Positions 1-12,286 of a DNA stretch of 64,000 bases are shown here, one piece after another (position 1 is the first letter of the stretch; each line of letters starts with the position of its first letter). Where the stretch lies: positions 9,307,501 to 9,371,500 of the forward strand of contig JAGTTD010000018.1 in NCBI GenBank assembly GCA_018398585.1. The letters run 5' to 3'. Position numbers and translations under genes: made by a program. The notes under the pieces were generated by a model. The model searched no databases. It worked only from the letters and a program-made list of their open reading frames with translations, and was not told the origin of the DNA. The stretch comes from Simmondsia chinensis (taxonomy: Eukaryota > Streptophyta > Magnoliopsida > Caryophyllales > Simmondsiaceae).

Positions 1-840
1 ATTAAATCATACATAAGACTTTATCAAAGCTAATGGTGCCAATGGTGCAAGGTATAGTGAAACTCCCTGAATCTTTTAACTTGAGAGGTAACTTCTTTTG
101 GAGTATGGCAAGCATTCTTCAGTTAGTGCCACTATTTCGAATTCTACCAACTTCCTTTTGTTAGATAAGATTTCCTTCATACGACAACAACAACAACAGA
201 CCCAGTACCTCAAAGGCTCCCGCCTAAGTGAGGTCTGGGGGATGGATGCACGCAGCCTTACCCTTTTAGAGTGTAACCCTATCGAGAAGCTGTTTTCGAG
301 GACCCCCAACCTTAAAGGGTTGGCAACAGGAGGTCACCCATTTTGGTACTACTCTCGCCTAAGCACGCCTAACTTCAAAGTTCTAATGGGATCTGGTGCA
401 TTAGTGCCTGGTATTTGGGCATTTGTTCTAACATATCAGCAAAAGGGACATTAATATGTAATTTTTTGAAAACTTCCAAAAATTTAGCAAATTGTTTGTC
501 CACTTTTGTCTTTCTCAAACGTTAAGGGAACGGGACCTTTGGTTTGTAGGGTTGAGGTTCAGCCCTTTTTGGTTCATCTTTGTTTTGGATTTTTGTCCCC
601 TCTTCATTTTCAGTTTTTTGGCTCGTGTCTATGAACAGATCGATTAGGGGTTGTTTTTTTTATGCAGACTTGGTTACTTAAGTTGGTTCGTTCCAAGTTT
701 TCCCACTTCTTAATTCAATTGCTTGGTCGTGCTCTCGTGGGTTACTCACTGTGTTACTAGGCAAGAAACCTTAAGACCTTTCAGAGAGTTGGTTTGAAAT
801 TTGTCCGATTTGGGTCTCGAGGTTTCTAATCGAAGCTTCT
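1..840 (-). pseudogene. Athila-like gag C-terminus and protease start, interrupted by a SINE
   Basis: On the minus strand about 424-505 encodes FAKFLEVFKKLHINVPFAD, and about 76-180 encodes EFEIVALTEECL. Positions 1-75 give text resembling SFTIPCTIG. In Athila-type elements these segments come in this order near the gag/protease junction. The reading is interrupted at 184-414 by a SINE, which lies between the LEQMPKY and MKEIL segments. No open frame spans the region. The family assignment rests on remembered Athila proteins. Confidence 0.65.
184..414 (-). repeat. 5S-headed SINE, copy 1
   Basis: On the minus strand the copy starts with a 5S rRNA-like head (about 414-315). The head contains text close to CACTAATGCACC, AGTTAGGCGTGCTTAGGCG and GGGTGACCTCC. 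Next comes a body with AAAACAGC and GTAAGGCTGCGTGCATCC, then GGCGGGAGCC, and a TTG-repeat tail at 184-200. The head runs in the same direction as the body, so the internal pol III promoter region of 5S would drive the whole unit. It interrupts the Athila reading frame. I could not see a clear target-site duplication, and many point changes suggest this is the oldest of the three copies. Confidence 0.75.
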
Positions 841-1187
841 TGATTTCAGATAAAAGCTTCTTGATTTCAAGGATTTGTTTGTGTTTGTTGCATGAAACTT
901 CTGGTTTCTTGCGTAAACTTATTGAACATATCTTTGTGATCACTTTTCTTTTCTGGTTGTGTGTGCATGGGCTGTTTTTGAATCTCTTGGTTACTCCATG
1001 AAAAATTTGGGTGGTTTCTCCACCCGGGATTGTAAGTGTTAGAGTAGGTATTGTGTTGTGATTTTTGAAAATTTGAAACAAAATTGGCATGCTCGTGATT
1101 TGAAGAGGCTGTGGAAAAGGGGTTCCTTGTCTAACGTTCTATGCTTGCATGATTTCCTGCACAAAACTCGCATGTTAGCATAGGAGA

Positions 1188-2060
1188 TTATATGGCATTA
1201 ATACCAATTTTACCTAACTGTTTCTGAATCATTGAAATTTGAGCAGACAATGTGGTTAATGCGTCTACCTCATGAATACCAGCAGGTTTCCTTTGCATTG
1301 TTCGATTAGCTGCTCTCACATAGTGGTTGCTAGCCATTACCTCTAGGAACTTGTATGCTTTGTCTGGTGTCTTGTTGTTTAGGGCACCTCCAGCAGCCAC
1401 GTCCGCCATTGTTTGGGTATTAGGTGCCAACTCATTATAAAACATTTAGACTTGCATCCAAATTGGTAAACCATGGTGTGAGCACCTTCTTAAAAGTTCT
1501 TTATAGCGTTCATACACGGCATACAATGATTCCATATTATATTGAATAAAAGAGGTAATGTCATTCCGCATTTTGGCTGATTTGGCCGGTGGAAAATATT
1601 TAGAAGGAAATTTTTGTGCCAAATCATCCCATGTGGTGATGGTACTTGACAATAACCATGCCTTGGCCTTGTCTCTTAGTGAGAACATGAATAGTCTTAA
1701 GCGAATGGCGTCATCATTGATGCCATTGTGCTTAAATGTATCACATATCTCAAGAAAGTTAGTGATATGTGGATTCGGGTCCTCACTAGGTAGATCACCA
1801 AACTGAACAGTCTGTTGAATCATTGGTATTATTGCGGGTTTTATTTCGAAATTGTTTGCTTGTATGGGTGGGCATCAGATGCTGGAAGTGCATCCACCAG
1901 CAGTTGGGATAGCGTAATCTTTTAGAGCTCTTTCATTATCTTTATTTTCATTAGCCACTGTTTCAGTTCGTTTGGTGTTCCTGATTTGTTGAAGTGTTCT
2001 TTCTATTTTAGGATCCAAAGGGATTATTTTGTTTTTGTTTTGATTTTTCATACAAAGTAA
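1188..2060 (-). pseudogene. Athila-like gag polyprotein relic
   Basis: Three minus-strand segments follow one another. About 1875-2060 includes ALKDYAIPTAGGCTSS. 1446-1823 includes ITNFLEICDTFKHNG, LRLFMFSLRDKAKAWL and ITTWDDLAQKFPSKYFPP. 1188-1445 includes DVAAGGALNNKTPDKAYKFL. This is the retrotransposon gag domain of Athila-type Ty3 elements, which packages element RNA into particles. Stops separate the segments, including one directly after the HHGLPIWMQV text, so no full-length protein can be made. Confidence 0.8.
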
Positions 2061-2459
2061 CAAATACAAACTTAAAAATTGAAGAAAAGATAACAATAAT
2101 GAGAAAGAACCAAAGCACTACAATATAATACAAAGCTCAAATAAACCAAATTTTAAGGGGGGGTGACACTAATGTTTCGAAAAGCCTTAAAATTATAAAC
2201 TTAAATTTGAAAAAAAGATCTAGGTGTATTAAAAAGTTAAGAAAAATATGAAACTAAGAAGAAAACTTAAAAATACAACAATCTAAAACAAAAACTTAAA
2301 AATACAAATTTTTCAAGTAAAATAACTTTACAAATAAAATCAAGTGAATAAAATAAATGAACGAAAAAAATTTTCTCCTTCAAAATTAAAAAAAATTTAC
2401 AAATTTAAACAAAACAACTTCAAATTAACACTAAAACTGGTTGGTATCAATAAAGACAA
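2061..2459 (-). other. Athila untranslated leader
   Basis: A-rich stretch between the primer-binding site and the first gag-like text. I see no coding signal. Short frames in it are composed of K, N, I and F codons, as expected by chance in AT-rich DNA. Confidence 0.5.
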
Positions 2460-2485
2460 TCCCCAGCAACAGCGCCGAAAACTTG
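2459..2485 (-). other. Athila primer-binding site
   Basis: The minus strand reads TTTTCGGCGCTGTTGCTGGG, a diverged form of the TGGCGCCGTTGCCGGGG site common in Athila-type elements. It lies directly inside the LTR end at about 2486, and this fixes the element as antisense. Confidence 0.7.
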
Positions 2486-3477
2486 GTGTGCTTGGTGTTT
2501 GCTTAGCAAGTGCGCTAAGTCGTATCAAGTAATATAGAATGAGTAGAGTATTGTCCCACGAGGATTCTTTATGGAATGAGTTCCGATATTAGTAGTTTCA
2601 ACACTATTTGAAAGATTGAAGTTTGTGGGCTTTGATATGAAACAAAACAAAATGAAAAAGAACACAAATATTTATTGATTTTCATGAAAGATTTACTAAT
2701 TTTTGAAGGTTTTAATAGTTAATAAGACCCAAGGCATCCGATTTCACTTAGTTGCATCAATAGGCCTTTCTATTCTCAATATTCAAGTTGTTATTACATG
2801 TTAATGGTCGAAAACCTTAATTTACTAAACATTCTCTCTCGATCAACATTTAGCATGCGCTTTTACATATTAACTCATCAATCTCTTGCATGAATATAAA
2901 TAAGAAAAGAGCTTTGAAGATCCATGGTTTTTATATAAGACCACACAAATTGCATTAATCTATCTCTAGCATTCGCTGAATTTGTGGTGTTTATCACTTT
3001 AGCATTCATCATAAATCTCCTCTCTGACTCATTATGAATCATTATAGGCTTTAAATGATGAAAAAGCATTCAAAACTAATGAAGAACAATGATAAACACT
3101 CAAACATAATAAACAAACTTTGAATACGTTGAATTAGAAAAGAGCGCATATTGCAACTTAGGCTACATCCTGGCCTTGGAAAGAAAAAATGAGTTCCTGA
3201 AATACATAATATAAAGCAAAACTAAGACAAAATCCATAAACTTAAAGAAGAAAATGATAGAAAAGAACTTAAAAATATAAAATTACAAACCAAACTTTCC
3301 TTCCTTCACTTCTTCTTCTTCCCTCAATTTTCTCTCTATTTTTCTACTTCGGAATTGGTTTTTGTTGGATAAATTGATGCAAAACACTTCCCAGACCTCC
3401 CTATTTATAGTACATGAGGGTGGGAATACATAGAATATAAAATTATATAAGCTTATCTCTTATTTGTTAGCTTTGCT
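2486..3477 (-). repeat. Athila 5' LTR, inner part
   Basis: Inner two thirds of the LTR, ending next to the primer-binding site. It includes the motif GCTTAGCAAGTGCGCTAAG seen at the 3' end of such LTRs. A TATA-type box lies at 3401-3410 (minus strand CTATAAATAG). The rest of the LTR resumes at 12287, after the copia insertion. Its flank TTGCT at 3473-3477 pairs with TTGCC at 12287-12291 as an imperfect 5-bp target duplication. Confidence 0.7.
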
Positions 3478-5971
3478 TGTTGGGAAAAAATAACTCTAAT
3501 GCGAATTGTTGGGTTTACAATTCTCAACTATGGTCAAAACAAAAGGCATCTATTAGAGCACTTCGAGTAGGAGACACTTCTTTCTACCTAAGCCCTCGGT
3601 CAGAGAGTCACGCTTTGTGAAACCTCACGTGCGAGAGCTCCCGAGAATGGGGCTATCTTTATAAATCACTTTACTCTAATATCGGTTGTTAGGACGAATT
3701 AAAAAAATTTCTCCATAATTTAGATTAAGTTAACGCAGCGGAAGGGGTTTAAAATTTATAATTCTAAACATAGGTTTGATTTAAAATTCCTAATTTTAAA
3801 TCTACAGATTTAAATTTATAATTTAAATCTAAAGAAAAAAGGAACATACCGAGTGCCTCAAGGGGCTCCTGCCTACGCAGGGTCTTGGGGGGGGGGGGGG
3901 GGGGTGTACGCAGCCTTCCCCCTTCAGGGTGTTAACCTGAAAAGAGGCTGTTTCCCAATGCCCCCAACCTGAGGGTGAGGACTTCCCAGGAGGTCACCCA
4001 TCTTGGTACTACTCTTGCCCAAGCACGCTTAACTTCGGAGTTTTAATGAGATCCGGTGACAGCGTGTTGGTGCCCTCTTTGGTTCATAATTTAAATCTAT
4101 GGATCTAAATTCTTAATTTAGATCTACAGGCCTTTTACTCTAATACATTCATAACAATATGTAAACTTAAACAGGTATAATAATGAATACTGTAAATAAA
4201 CAAGAAAGCGAAAACTAAAACAATAAGATAAGAAAACATACCAAGATTTGCTCCAAATAAAGAAAACCAGAAAATAATAATAATCTTCAAAATCAAGACC
4301 CGCGATCTTCTATGCAATTACCTCGAGCTGCTCGGAGAATGGGCTCCAAAAAATATTAAACTGAAGAAAAAATTTTCAATAGAAATTTTTCTCTCCACTT
4401 AGGTCTCTGAAAATATTTCAAAAACCCTAAAAAAATTTGTTTTTAATTCAATACCAAACCCCAGAATAGGTACCCCTATTTATAGTAGTGCACCGGAGCG
4501 AAAAAGAGCTGATTTTTTGATGTTGGATCTGGCCAGTTAAAAACAAAATGCATCATTTTGGTCAAATGCACAGTCGAAACACTACGTTTCTTTGCACAAT
4601 TCAAGGGTGTTTTTCCCTATCATCGTGTACCACGTGGCACATGGTGATTGGTCCGCGCCTGATGGCGCGAATCATCCCCTTAGGACCACCTAGCGCGCGA
4701 CGTGTGTCGTACGCTGGTTGGTCGATCCGCATAGTCGCGAATCACGCAACCTGTGTAGGATTTATGTTTTTTTTTTTTTTTTGTGCTTGTTTCCCATATG
4801 TAAAAATTCACCTTATGAATTTTAATTTTAAAAATTATTTTATTTCAAAATTTTTAACTTTGACTCATCTTATTAATAAAGTTTGGAAAAATAAAATTTA
4901 CCCATCTTATGGATAAATAATTTATCTCATGAATTCTTTAATATTTTTTCGATGGCAATAAATACAAAGGTTTGCGCAGGGACCTCAGGGACAATTTAAA
5001 TCTAGCTCCAAATGGGTAAAATCATTCATCTCATAAAATAATTCAATTATCATTTAATGAGATTTAATTCAACTAAATAAATCTCACTGCACCCCAAACT
5101 TCAACCATTTATTCGATATCTTCCTGATAAACTATATTGATGACAACAATCCCTCCACTAGATGTCCATGAAAAAGGATAAATATAACTACTACCATTAT
5201 CTTTCTCACAGCTTCCCGATTAGTTACCGACTCGCCCTTCACTGAATAATTCATTTATACTTGAACATATTCATAGTATAAATGCCAAATGTCAAATACT
5301 TGGAATACTTTGGCCAAAGTTTTCGAATTATTCAAATATATGTGAATCAACTAAGGGGACATTTGTATCTCATTAGAGACTATAGATTCCATATTAAATA
5401 CCTAATCCTTGTCACACTACACACCGCTACCCATTGTATGTGGGAATTCAGTCGTGCGTTTAGACCTTACTTATAGTATACCAAAATAACTAACACTCCA
5501 TGCACAAGTCTAGAGTACTTTCAAGATTTAGTGTCATTGTTCAAACAGTACAACATGAATCACTTATCTCTGATAATAGTCTAGAAACAAGTAACCCACA
5601 TGGTCCAACTCAATATGCCAATCTTATATACAAACCAACATGACTAAGACAAGTCATCTAAAGTGTCACGTTATAGTCTTAGTATACAAGTGGTCCAAAC
5701 TTGTCTTTGACTACGAGTCTTTCAAACAACAATCCATACCATTTGTTCCAAGTCCATCTATGGGTTAATCTCATAAACCACTTAGAATAAACATGTAAAT
5801 TGTAGTATGAGGACTACACCAATCTTATGGATGTTTCTAAAAAGAAAATCACATATAATATAAATGCTCGCTTGCACAAATTTAACAAAGAAATGACTGA
5901 AACTTTAATTTTATTCTTTAATAAAATAATATTAACAGAATAAATCTGGATTTAGGACACCATTCTTAACA
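3478..5971 (-). repeat. Copia 3' LTR (left), carrying a SINE
   Basis: It starts with TGTTGGGAAAAA and ends with CATTCTTAACA, matching 10109-12286. It is about 2494 bp, against 2178 bp for its partner. A SINE with its duplicated target (268 bp) explains most of the difference. The AT-rich block 3740-3830 and its counterpart 10375-10485 show the uninterrupted state in the partner LTR. Confidence 0.8.
3832..4085 (-). repeat. 5S-headed SINE, copy 2, with a perfect 14-bp target duplication
   Basis: ATAATTTAAATCTA occurs at 3818-3831 and 4086-4099, flanking the element. On the minus strand the copy begins GAACCAAAGAGGGCACCAAC. It then has a nearly complete 5S rRNA-like head, including CGAAGTTAAGCGTGCTTGGG and GGGTGACCTCCTGGGAAG. 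The body follows with GGAAACAGCC and GGAAGGCTGCGTACACC, then GGCAGGAGCC, and a T-rich tail at 3832-3846. An 18-base G run on the plus strand (3887-3904) lies within the body. The partner copia LTR lacks the insertion, which confirms the boundaries. Confidence 0.9.
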
Positions 5972-5990
5972 ATCTCCCACTTCTCCTAAA
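5972..5990 (-). other. Copia polypurine tract
   Basis: The minus strand reads GAGAAGTGGGAGAT directly before the LTR start TGTTAAGAATG. A purine-rich primer for plus-strand DNA synthesis is expected at this place. Confidence 0.65.
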
Positions 5991-8372
5991 TCCAATTTAT
6001 TATAAACTTTATATTCATCCTTTCTATGTATGAACCAAAGGTCTAGTGAAGTCAAGGTCTTAGTAAAGTCAACTACTTTATTTGAACCTACATGCCCCTC
6101 TTTGCAGCTTCTGAAGTTACAACGTATTTAGCCTCTATGGTAAAGTCAGCAATACAATATTGCTTGACATTCCTCCCACTAATGGCTCCTACTCCAAGGG
6201 TAAAGACATGCCCAGATGTTGTACATTCAGCATCTCTATTTGACTTGAAGTCAAAATACGTATAGCCAACTGGAACTAGCTCACCAAGTCCTTACAGCTG
6301 ATAACACCCCTACATCATTCCTAATGAGTAGAACATTGTCAATGTAGAATACTAATACAGTCACTACTTTCTCTTGATGTCGTTTGAACAAGGATGGTTC
6401 GTCAACAAATTGCTTAAAATCATAAGATTTAATCACTTCATTGAATCTAATATTCGATGAGCATGATGCTTGCTTCAGTCCATACTTGGACTTCTCTAAT
6501 TTGCGTACCATATGCTCCTGATTTTTGCCAATAAAACTATTTGGTTGCACCATATAGATGTCTTCTTCAAGACAGTCACTTCAAAAACAAAGGCCGTTTT
6601 GGCTTCCATTTGCCAGATCTCTTAATGAGCTACAATGGATTAGTATTATCCTTATGGACTTTAGTATGGCTACTAGTGAGAAGGCCTCATCATAATGAAT
6701 TCCTTCCTTTTGGGTAAAATCTTTAGCAACCAGTCATGCCTTAAAGGTCTTTACCTTCCTGTCCACTCCTCTTTACTTCTTGTAGACCCATTTACAACCA
6801 ATGCTGACAGGCGCCTCTACAAGATTCCAGACCTGATTAAAATTAAAATACATAGATCCTAACTCAGATTTCATTGCTAAGACCTATTGGTCAGCATCCT
6901 TGTCTTTAATTGCCTCATTGTAGCTGAGAGGATTAGATTCAATGTCACAGTCAACCATTAAGGTTCCTGCCATGAACCTGTCAGGTGCCCTAACAATTGT
7001 CCCACTACACCTAGGCTCTCGTGTACTTAGAACATTCTCAACCTTAACAACAGGTGCATCTAATGCATCCATTGTATGCCAAGTTGTGTCTAGCTATTCA
7101 GAATTAGCGTCATTTTTTTTAAACTCCTCTAACACTACTATGTTTTTTTTAAACTCCTCTAACATCATGGACCTTGTCATCTCTAAGGCTGTCCTATTCC
7201 TTTTTTCTGCAACACTATTCTACTACGGTGTACCAGGAGCAAAAAGTTGAGATCTTATCCATTTGCAATTAGAAAATCAAGAAACTCACCCAAAACATAT
7301 TCACCACCTCGATCTAATCAAAGTGACCAAACCTGTGTACATAATTGCTTTTCAATTCCAACTTTGTACTCTTTGAACTTTTCAAAAGAGTCCGACTTCT
7401 GTCTTATTAGCTAAACATATCTATACCTTGAGTAATCATTAGTAAATCTGATGAAGTACTCATACCCACAACTTGCTTGAAAATTCATTGGTCCACATAC
7501 ATATGTGTGAACCAGCTCAAGCAAGTCACCAACCTTGTTGTCTTTACTCTTAAAGACAAACTTGGTCACCTTTCATTTTATGCAGAATTCACAAACTGGT
7601 AATGACTTCAAGTTCAAAGCCTCTATCAGTCCATCTTTCACCAGTCTTTGGATCTTATTCGAATTAGTGTGGCCTAAACGTTGGTGCCATGTGTAGGCAT
7701 TATCCCTTTCAGGGTGTTTTCTTATAGGAGATAGAACAAATGAGTTTTTGTTAGATTCTTTTAAACACTTATGAGAGTTTTGATCAATAAACAACATGAA
7801 TAAACCATTTATACATGTATATTTTACAAATTTATTTCTTGTATTAAAAAGTTCATAATCAAAATCAACTCAATAACAATTATTCGTAAAACAAGATAAA
7901 GAAATCAAGTTACTGTGTAGAGTAGCTACGAATAATCAATCTTTTAAATTTAAAAACTTGAACACTAAAGACTAAGCTAACATTTCCTACACTTAAGACT
8001 ACTACTCTTGTACTGTCCCTGACCATCAGGAACAGCTCCCCATCATGTAGCCTTTTGGTTAGCTTGAACCCCCTGTAACATATTACAGACATGGTCAGTT
8101 GAACCTGAGTCCACACACCAAAAACCTGGTGGACCCTCAACTATGCATGGCTCAACTAAGTGAGATATCAACATATTTTCACCAGATGGCTTAGTAGTCT
8201 TCTTAAGAAGAGAAGCTAAATACTTAGTGCAGTTTTTCATCCAGTGGCCAGTCTTCCTGCAAAAGAAACACTTTACTTTTGCCGACTTCTTTATGGACCT
8301 CGTTGCTACACTAGCAACCTTCTCCTTTCCTTTCTTTCCAGTAGGTCCCTTATGAGTAATAACTAAGTCCAA
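5991..8372 (-). pseudogene. Copia pol relic: zinc knuckle, protease, integrase, reverse transcriptase, RNase H
   Basis: Minus-strand domains in order: zinc knuckle CFFCRKTGHWMKNC (about 8230-8275); protease VDSGSTDHVC (about 8080-8120); pre-integrase domain WHQRLGHTNSNKIQ (about 7640-7690); integrase text NSVAEKRNRTAL (about 7190-7230); reverse transcriptase YGLKQAS and the altered active-site text FYIDNVLLI (6281-6553). In working copia elements that active site is YVDD-like, so the second aspartate is lost here. Frame changes and stops separate the domains. RNase H is only weakly recognisable at 5991-6280. Confidence 0.8.
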
Positions 8373-10094
8373 CTTGGTCTTTTCTAGGCAATGTAATTTG
8401 GTCCAATGAGTTTATTATGCATCAGTAATAAAGTGAAATTCACCAGTCGTATCTATTTCAAAGTACTTTAAATGCAAACATTCGTGTAACTGTCTAACAA
8501 GAGTCCTGTATAATGCATTGATTACTATACACAATAAGTCAGATATCCACCAAACTGTACTATCATGCATACACTGGTGACCCAAACACACCACTCCTTA
8601 CTCCCCGGCAGCGTGGTCGCACGAAGCTAGTTCGGGTGAGAATTATTCTCAAGTAACATGTTTTCTTGTAACTCTTACTAAACATGATTAACTCACTACT
8701 TTACCTTAGTATCTAACATGACACAGCAGAGCTCCTCGGGGAGGCTAATGCATCATGCTAGTCAAGTGTAAACCATTACCTAAACTTCCATACAAATGCA
8801 CGTAATACTCCACAGCAGCGTGGTCGCATAGCTTCTTTGAACTTTGGTTTATCCCAATAGAAGTCTGACCCTGTAATCAACAAACCGACATCCTCCACAG
8901 GGGGGTCTATCGATCTACTATATTGCTAAATCGGTAATGGAGACAGTGAGGTTACAACAATTGAAACCTTGCCTCCACTTGATTTTTAAACTAGTGGTCT
9001 TTAGTTAACTAGCATTTACAACTTAGATTATCTCATAACCCCTTTAGAATCTCATTCTAAAATTAACCAAAATTAACCAATTAATTTATTCAAAATATTA
9101 TCATTTTACAACATCGATTATCTCATAATCTTGCATTAGAATCTCATTCTAAATGTATTCAATAAACTTAATTAATTAATTTTACTTTTAAAAACAGTAC
9201 CATAGATTATCTAATATCCTATTCTTTAGAATCCCATTCTAAAACTAAATAAATTAAATTAATTTTTTATTTAAAATAATACTAAAATTTAAATGATCTC
9301 ATAATTTATTTTTAATATCTAATTCTAAAATTAAAATAATTAATAAAATTAATTTTATTTAAAATCAGTAGCATTTTAGAGCTTAGACTATCTCATAGTC
9401 TTTTTTTAGAATCTCATTACAAAAATTGAAGAAGCTTAGACTATCTCATAGTCTATTTTAGTACCTTATTCTAAAATAATTTAAAATAACTTTTATTTAG
9501 AGTAACACTGATTTACAACTTAGATTATCTCATAATCTAATTTAGAATCTCATTCTATAAAGAAATTAACTAATAAAATAATTAATTGATAATTATTATG
9601 TAAACCAATAAATAAATTTTTTTAATAATTGCTGATGCAAACATCAGCCTGATGCGTGTTGACGTGATGTAAGAAAAAAATTTTTAAATTAAAATAATTA
9701 ATTAAAAATAATTGAATTTAATCTCATTAGATCAATTTTATCCAATTTTGCAAAATATATCAAACATGCATAATCTCATTATACAAATAATATAATCGCT
9801 AGTTTATAGATTGATAGATTAGAATTAATGATCAATTCATTAACGGTTTAAACAATTTAAACTGATACTGTAAATAATCTAATTAGCTATTAATTCTTTA
9901 ATGATTTAAACAATTTAAACCGTTACTTCAAACAACCTAGTTAATTATTAATTCTTTTAACGATTAAAACAATTTAAATTGGTATTTAAGAAAACTTTCC
10001 TTTGTAATAAAATCTCTATTTGTTTAATCACAAGTCTATTTATTTTAATCTTATTATACTTATTCATGTATATTATCACTGTAATCAGAAGCTG
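8373..10094. other. Noncoding interior of the copia, including a degenerate repeat array
   Basis: No gag domain is recognisable in the 1.7 kb between the primer site and the zinc knuckle. At 8995-9560 about six degenerate units repeat the phrases TTAGATTATCTCATAATCT and TTAGAATCTCATTCTAAA with AT-rich spacers. Spacing is irregular, near 100 bp. At 8590-8640 and 8810-8840 the phrase CAGCGTGGTCGCA occurs twice. The origin is unknown; it may be an older insertion or a decayed leader. Confidence 0.45.
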
Positions 10095-10106
10095 GCTTTG
10101 ATACCT
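10095..10106 (-). other. Copia primer-binding site
   Basis: The minus strand reads AGGTATCAAAGC, two changes from the initiator-tRNA-Met type site TGGTATCAGAGC. It lies two bases inside the right LTR. Confidence 0.65.
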
Positions 10107-10108
10107 AT

Positions 10109-12286
10109 TGTTGAAAAAAATAACCCCGATGTGAATTGTTAGCATCACAGTTCTCAACTATGGTCACAACAAAAGACACCTATTAGAGCACTTAGAGTAG
10201 GAGATTCTACTTTCTACCTAAGCCCCCAGTTGGAGAGTCATGCTTCGTGACACCTCACGTGTGAGAGCTCCCGAGAATAGGGTTATATCTATAAATCCCT
10301 TTACTCTAGTACCGGTTATTGGGACGAATTTAAGAAATTCTCCCTAATTTAGATTAAGTTAACGCAGTGGAAAGGGTTTAGATTTCATAATTCTAAACCA
10401 AGGTTTGATTTAAAATTCATAATTTTAAATCTACATATTTAAATTCATAATTTAAATCTACATATCTAAATTCTTAATTTAGATCTACATGCCTTTTATT
10501 CTAATACAATTATAATAATATATAAACTTAAATAGGCATAATAACGAATACTGTAAATAAATAGAAAAGCAAAAACTAAAAGAAGAAGGGAAGAAAACAT
10601 ACCTGAATTTGCTCCAAATAAAGAAAAGTAGAAAATAATAATAATCTTTAAAATCGAGATCCCGCAATCTTCTATGCAATTACCTCGAGCAGCCCGGAGA
10701 GTGGGTTCTGAAAAATATTAAACTAAGGAAAGAAAATTTTCAACATAAAATTTTTTCTCCAATTAGGTCTCTAAAACAATTTTAGAAACCCTAAAAAAAT
10801 TTGTTTTTAATTCAATGCCAAACCTTAGAATAGGTACCTCAATTTATAGTAGAGTACCGAAGTAAAAAAGAGCTGATTTTTCGATGTGGGATTTGCCCAG
10901 CTAAAAACAAAACGCATCGTTTTAATCAAAAGCACAGTCGAAGCGCTGCATTTCTTTGCACATTTCACGGGTGTTTTGCCCTATCACCGCATGCCACATG
11001 GCACACGGTGATTTGTCCACGCTCCTTAGGATCACCCGGCGCACTCACGGATCAAGCGACTTGTGCAGAATTTTTGCAATTTTTTTTTTTTTTTGCTTTG
11101 TTTCCTATATATAAAAATTCATCTAAGGAATTTTAATTTTAAAAATTATTTTATGCAAAGATTTTTAACTTTTACTCATCTCATGAATAATGTTTGGCAA
11201 AATTAAATATACCCATCTCATGGATAAATAATTCATCTCATTAAAATTCTTTAATATTTTTTCGATCGCAATAAATATAGAAGCTTGCGCAGAGACCTCA
11301 GGGACAATTTAAATTTAGCTCCAAATGGGTTAAATCAATCATCTCATGAAATAATTCAATTACTATTTAATGAGTCTTAATTCCACTAAATAAATCTCAC
11401 TGCACTCCAGACTTAAACCATTTATTTGATATCTCCTTAATGGACTGTATTTATGACAACAACCTCTCCACTAGATGTCTATGAAAAAGGATAAATATAA
11501 CTACTACCCCTTCTCACAGCTTGCCCTTCACTAAATAATTCATTTATACTTGAACATATTTATAGTATAAATTTCAAATGTCAAATACTTGGAATACTTT
11601 GGCCAAAGTTTTTGAACTATTCAAATATTTGCGAATCAACTAAGGGGACATCTCTATCTCATAAGAGACTATAGATTTTCTATTGAATACCTGATCCTTG
11701 TCATACTTCACGCTGCTACCCAGTGTATATGGGAATTTAGTCATGCGTTTAGACCTTACTTGTAGTACACCGAAGTAACTAACGCTCCATATACAAGTCC
11801 AGAATACTCTTAGGATTTAGAGTCGTTATTCAAACAGTACAATATGAATCACTTATCTCCGATAGTAGTTTAGAAACAAGTAATCCATATGGTCCAACTC
11901 AATGTGCCAATCTTATTAAATGCACCAACATAACACTTTTGGATCACCATCCACATGGCCAAGACAAGTCGTCTAAAGTGTCACGTTATAGTCTTAGCAT
12001 ACAAGTGGTCCAAACTTGTCTTTGACTACGAGTCTTTCAAACAACAATCCATACCATTTGTTCCAAGTCTATCTGTGGGTTAATCTCATAAACCAGTTAA
12101 AACAAACATGTAAATTATAGTCTAAAAACTACGCCCATCTCATGGATGTTTCTAAAAAGAAAATCACATGCAGTATAAATGCTCCTTACAAAAAATTAAT
12201 AAGGAAATGACTAGAACTTCAATTTTATTCTTTAATAAAATAATATTAACTGAATAAATTTGAATTTTAGGACACCATTCCAAACA
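10109..12286 (-). repeat. Copia 5' LTR (right)
   Basis: Partner of 3478-5971, without the SINE. It starts TGTTGAAAAAAA and ends CATTCCAAACA. Many substitutions and small gaps between the two LTRs indicate an old insertion. Confidence 0.8.

Larger units (their letters stand above)
3478..12286 (-). mobile_element. Ty1/copia retrotransposon with about 2.2-kb LTRs, inserted in the Athila LTR
   Basis: The left LTR (3478-5971) and right LTR (10109-12286) align along their length. On the minus strand the order is right LTR, primer site, a long noncoding stretch, zinc knuckle, protease, integrase, reverse transcriptase, RNase H remnant, polypurine tract, left LTR. Ends are TGTT...ACA. Flanks TTGCT and TTGCC match at 4 of 5 bases. 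Most of gag upstream of the zinc knuckle is not recognisable. Stops break pol throughout, so the element cannot move on its own. Confidence 0.85.

Noticed and set aside
300..414. Functional 5S rRNA gene
   Set aside because: The 5S-like stretches here and at 3960-4075 and 36370-36475 have substitutions or gaps in the internal promoter, are single, and sit at a fixed junction with the SINE body.
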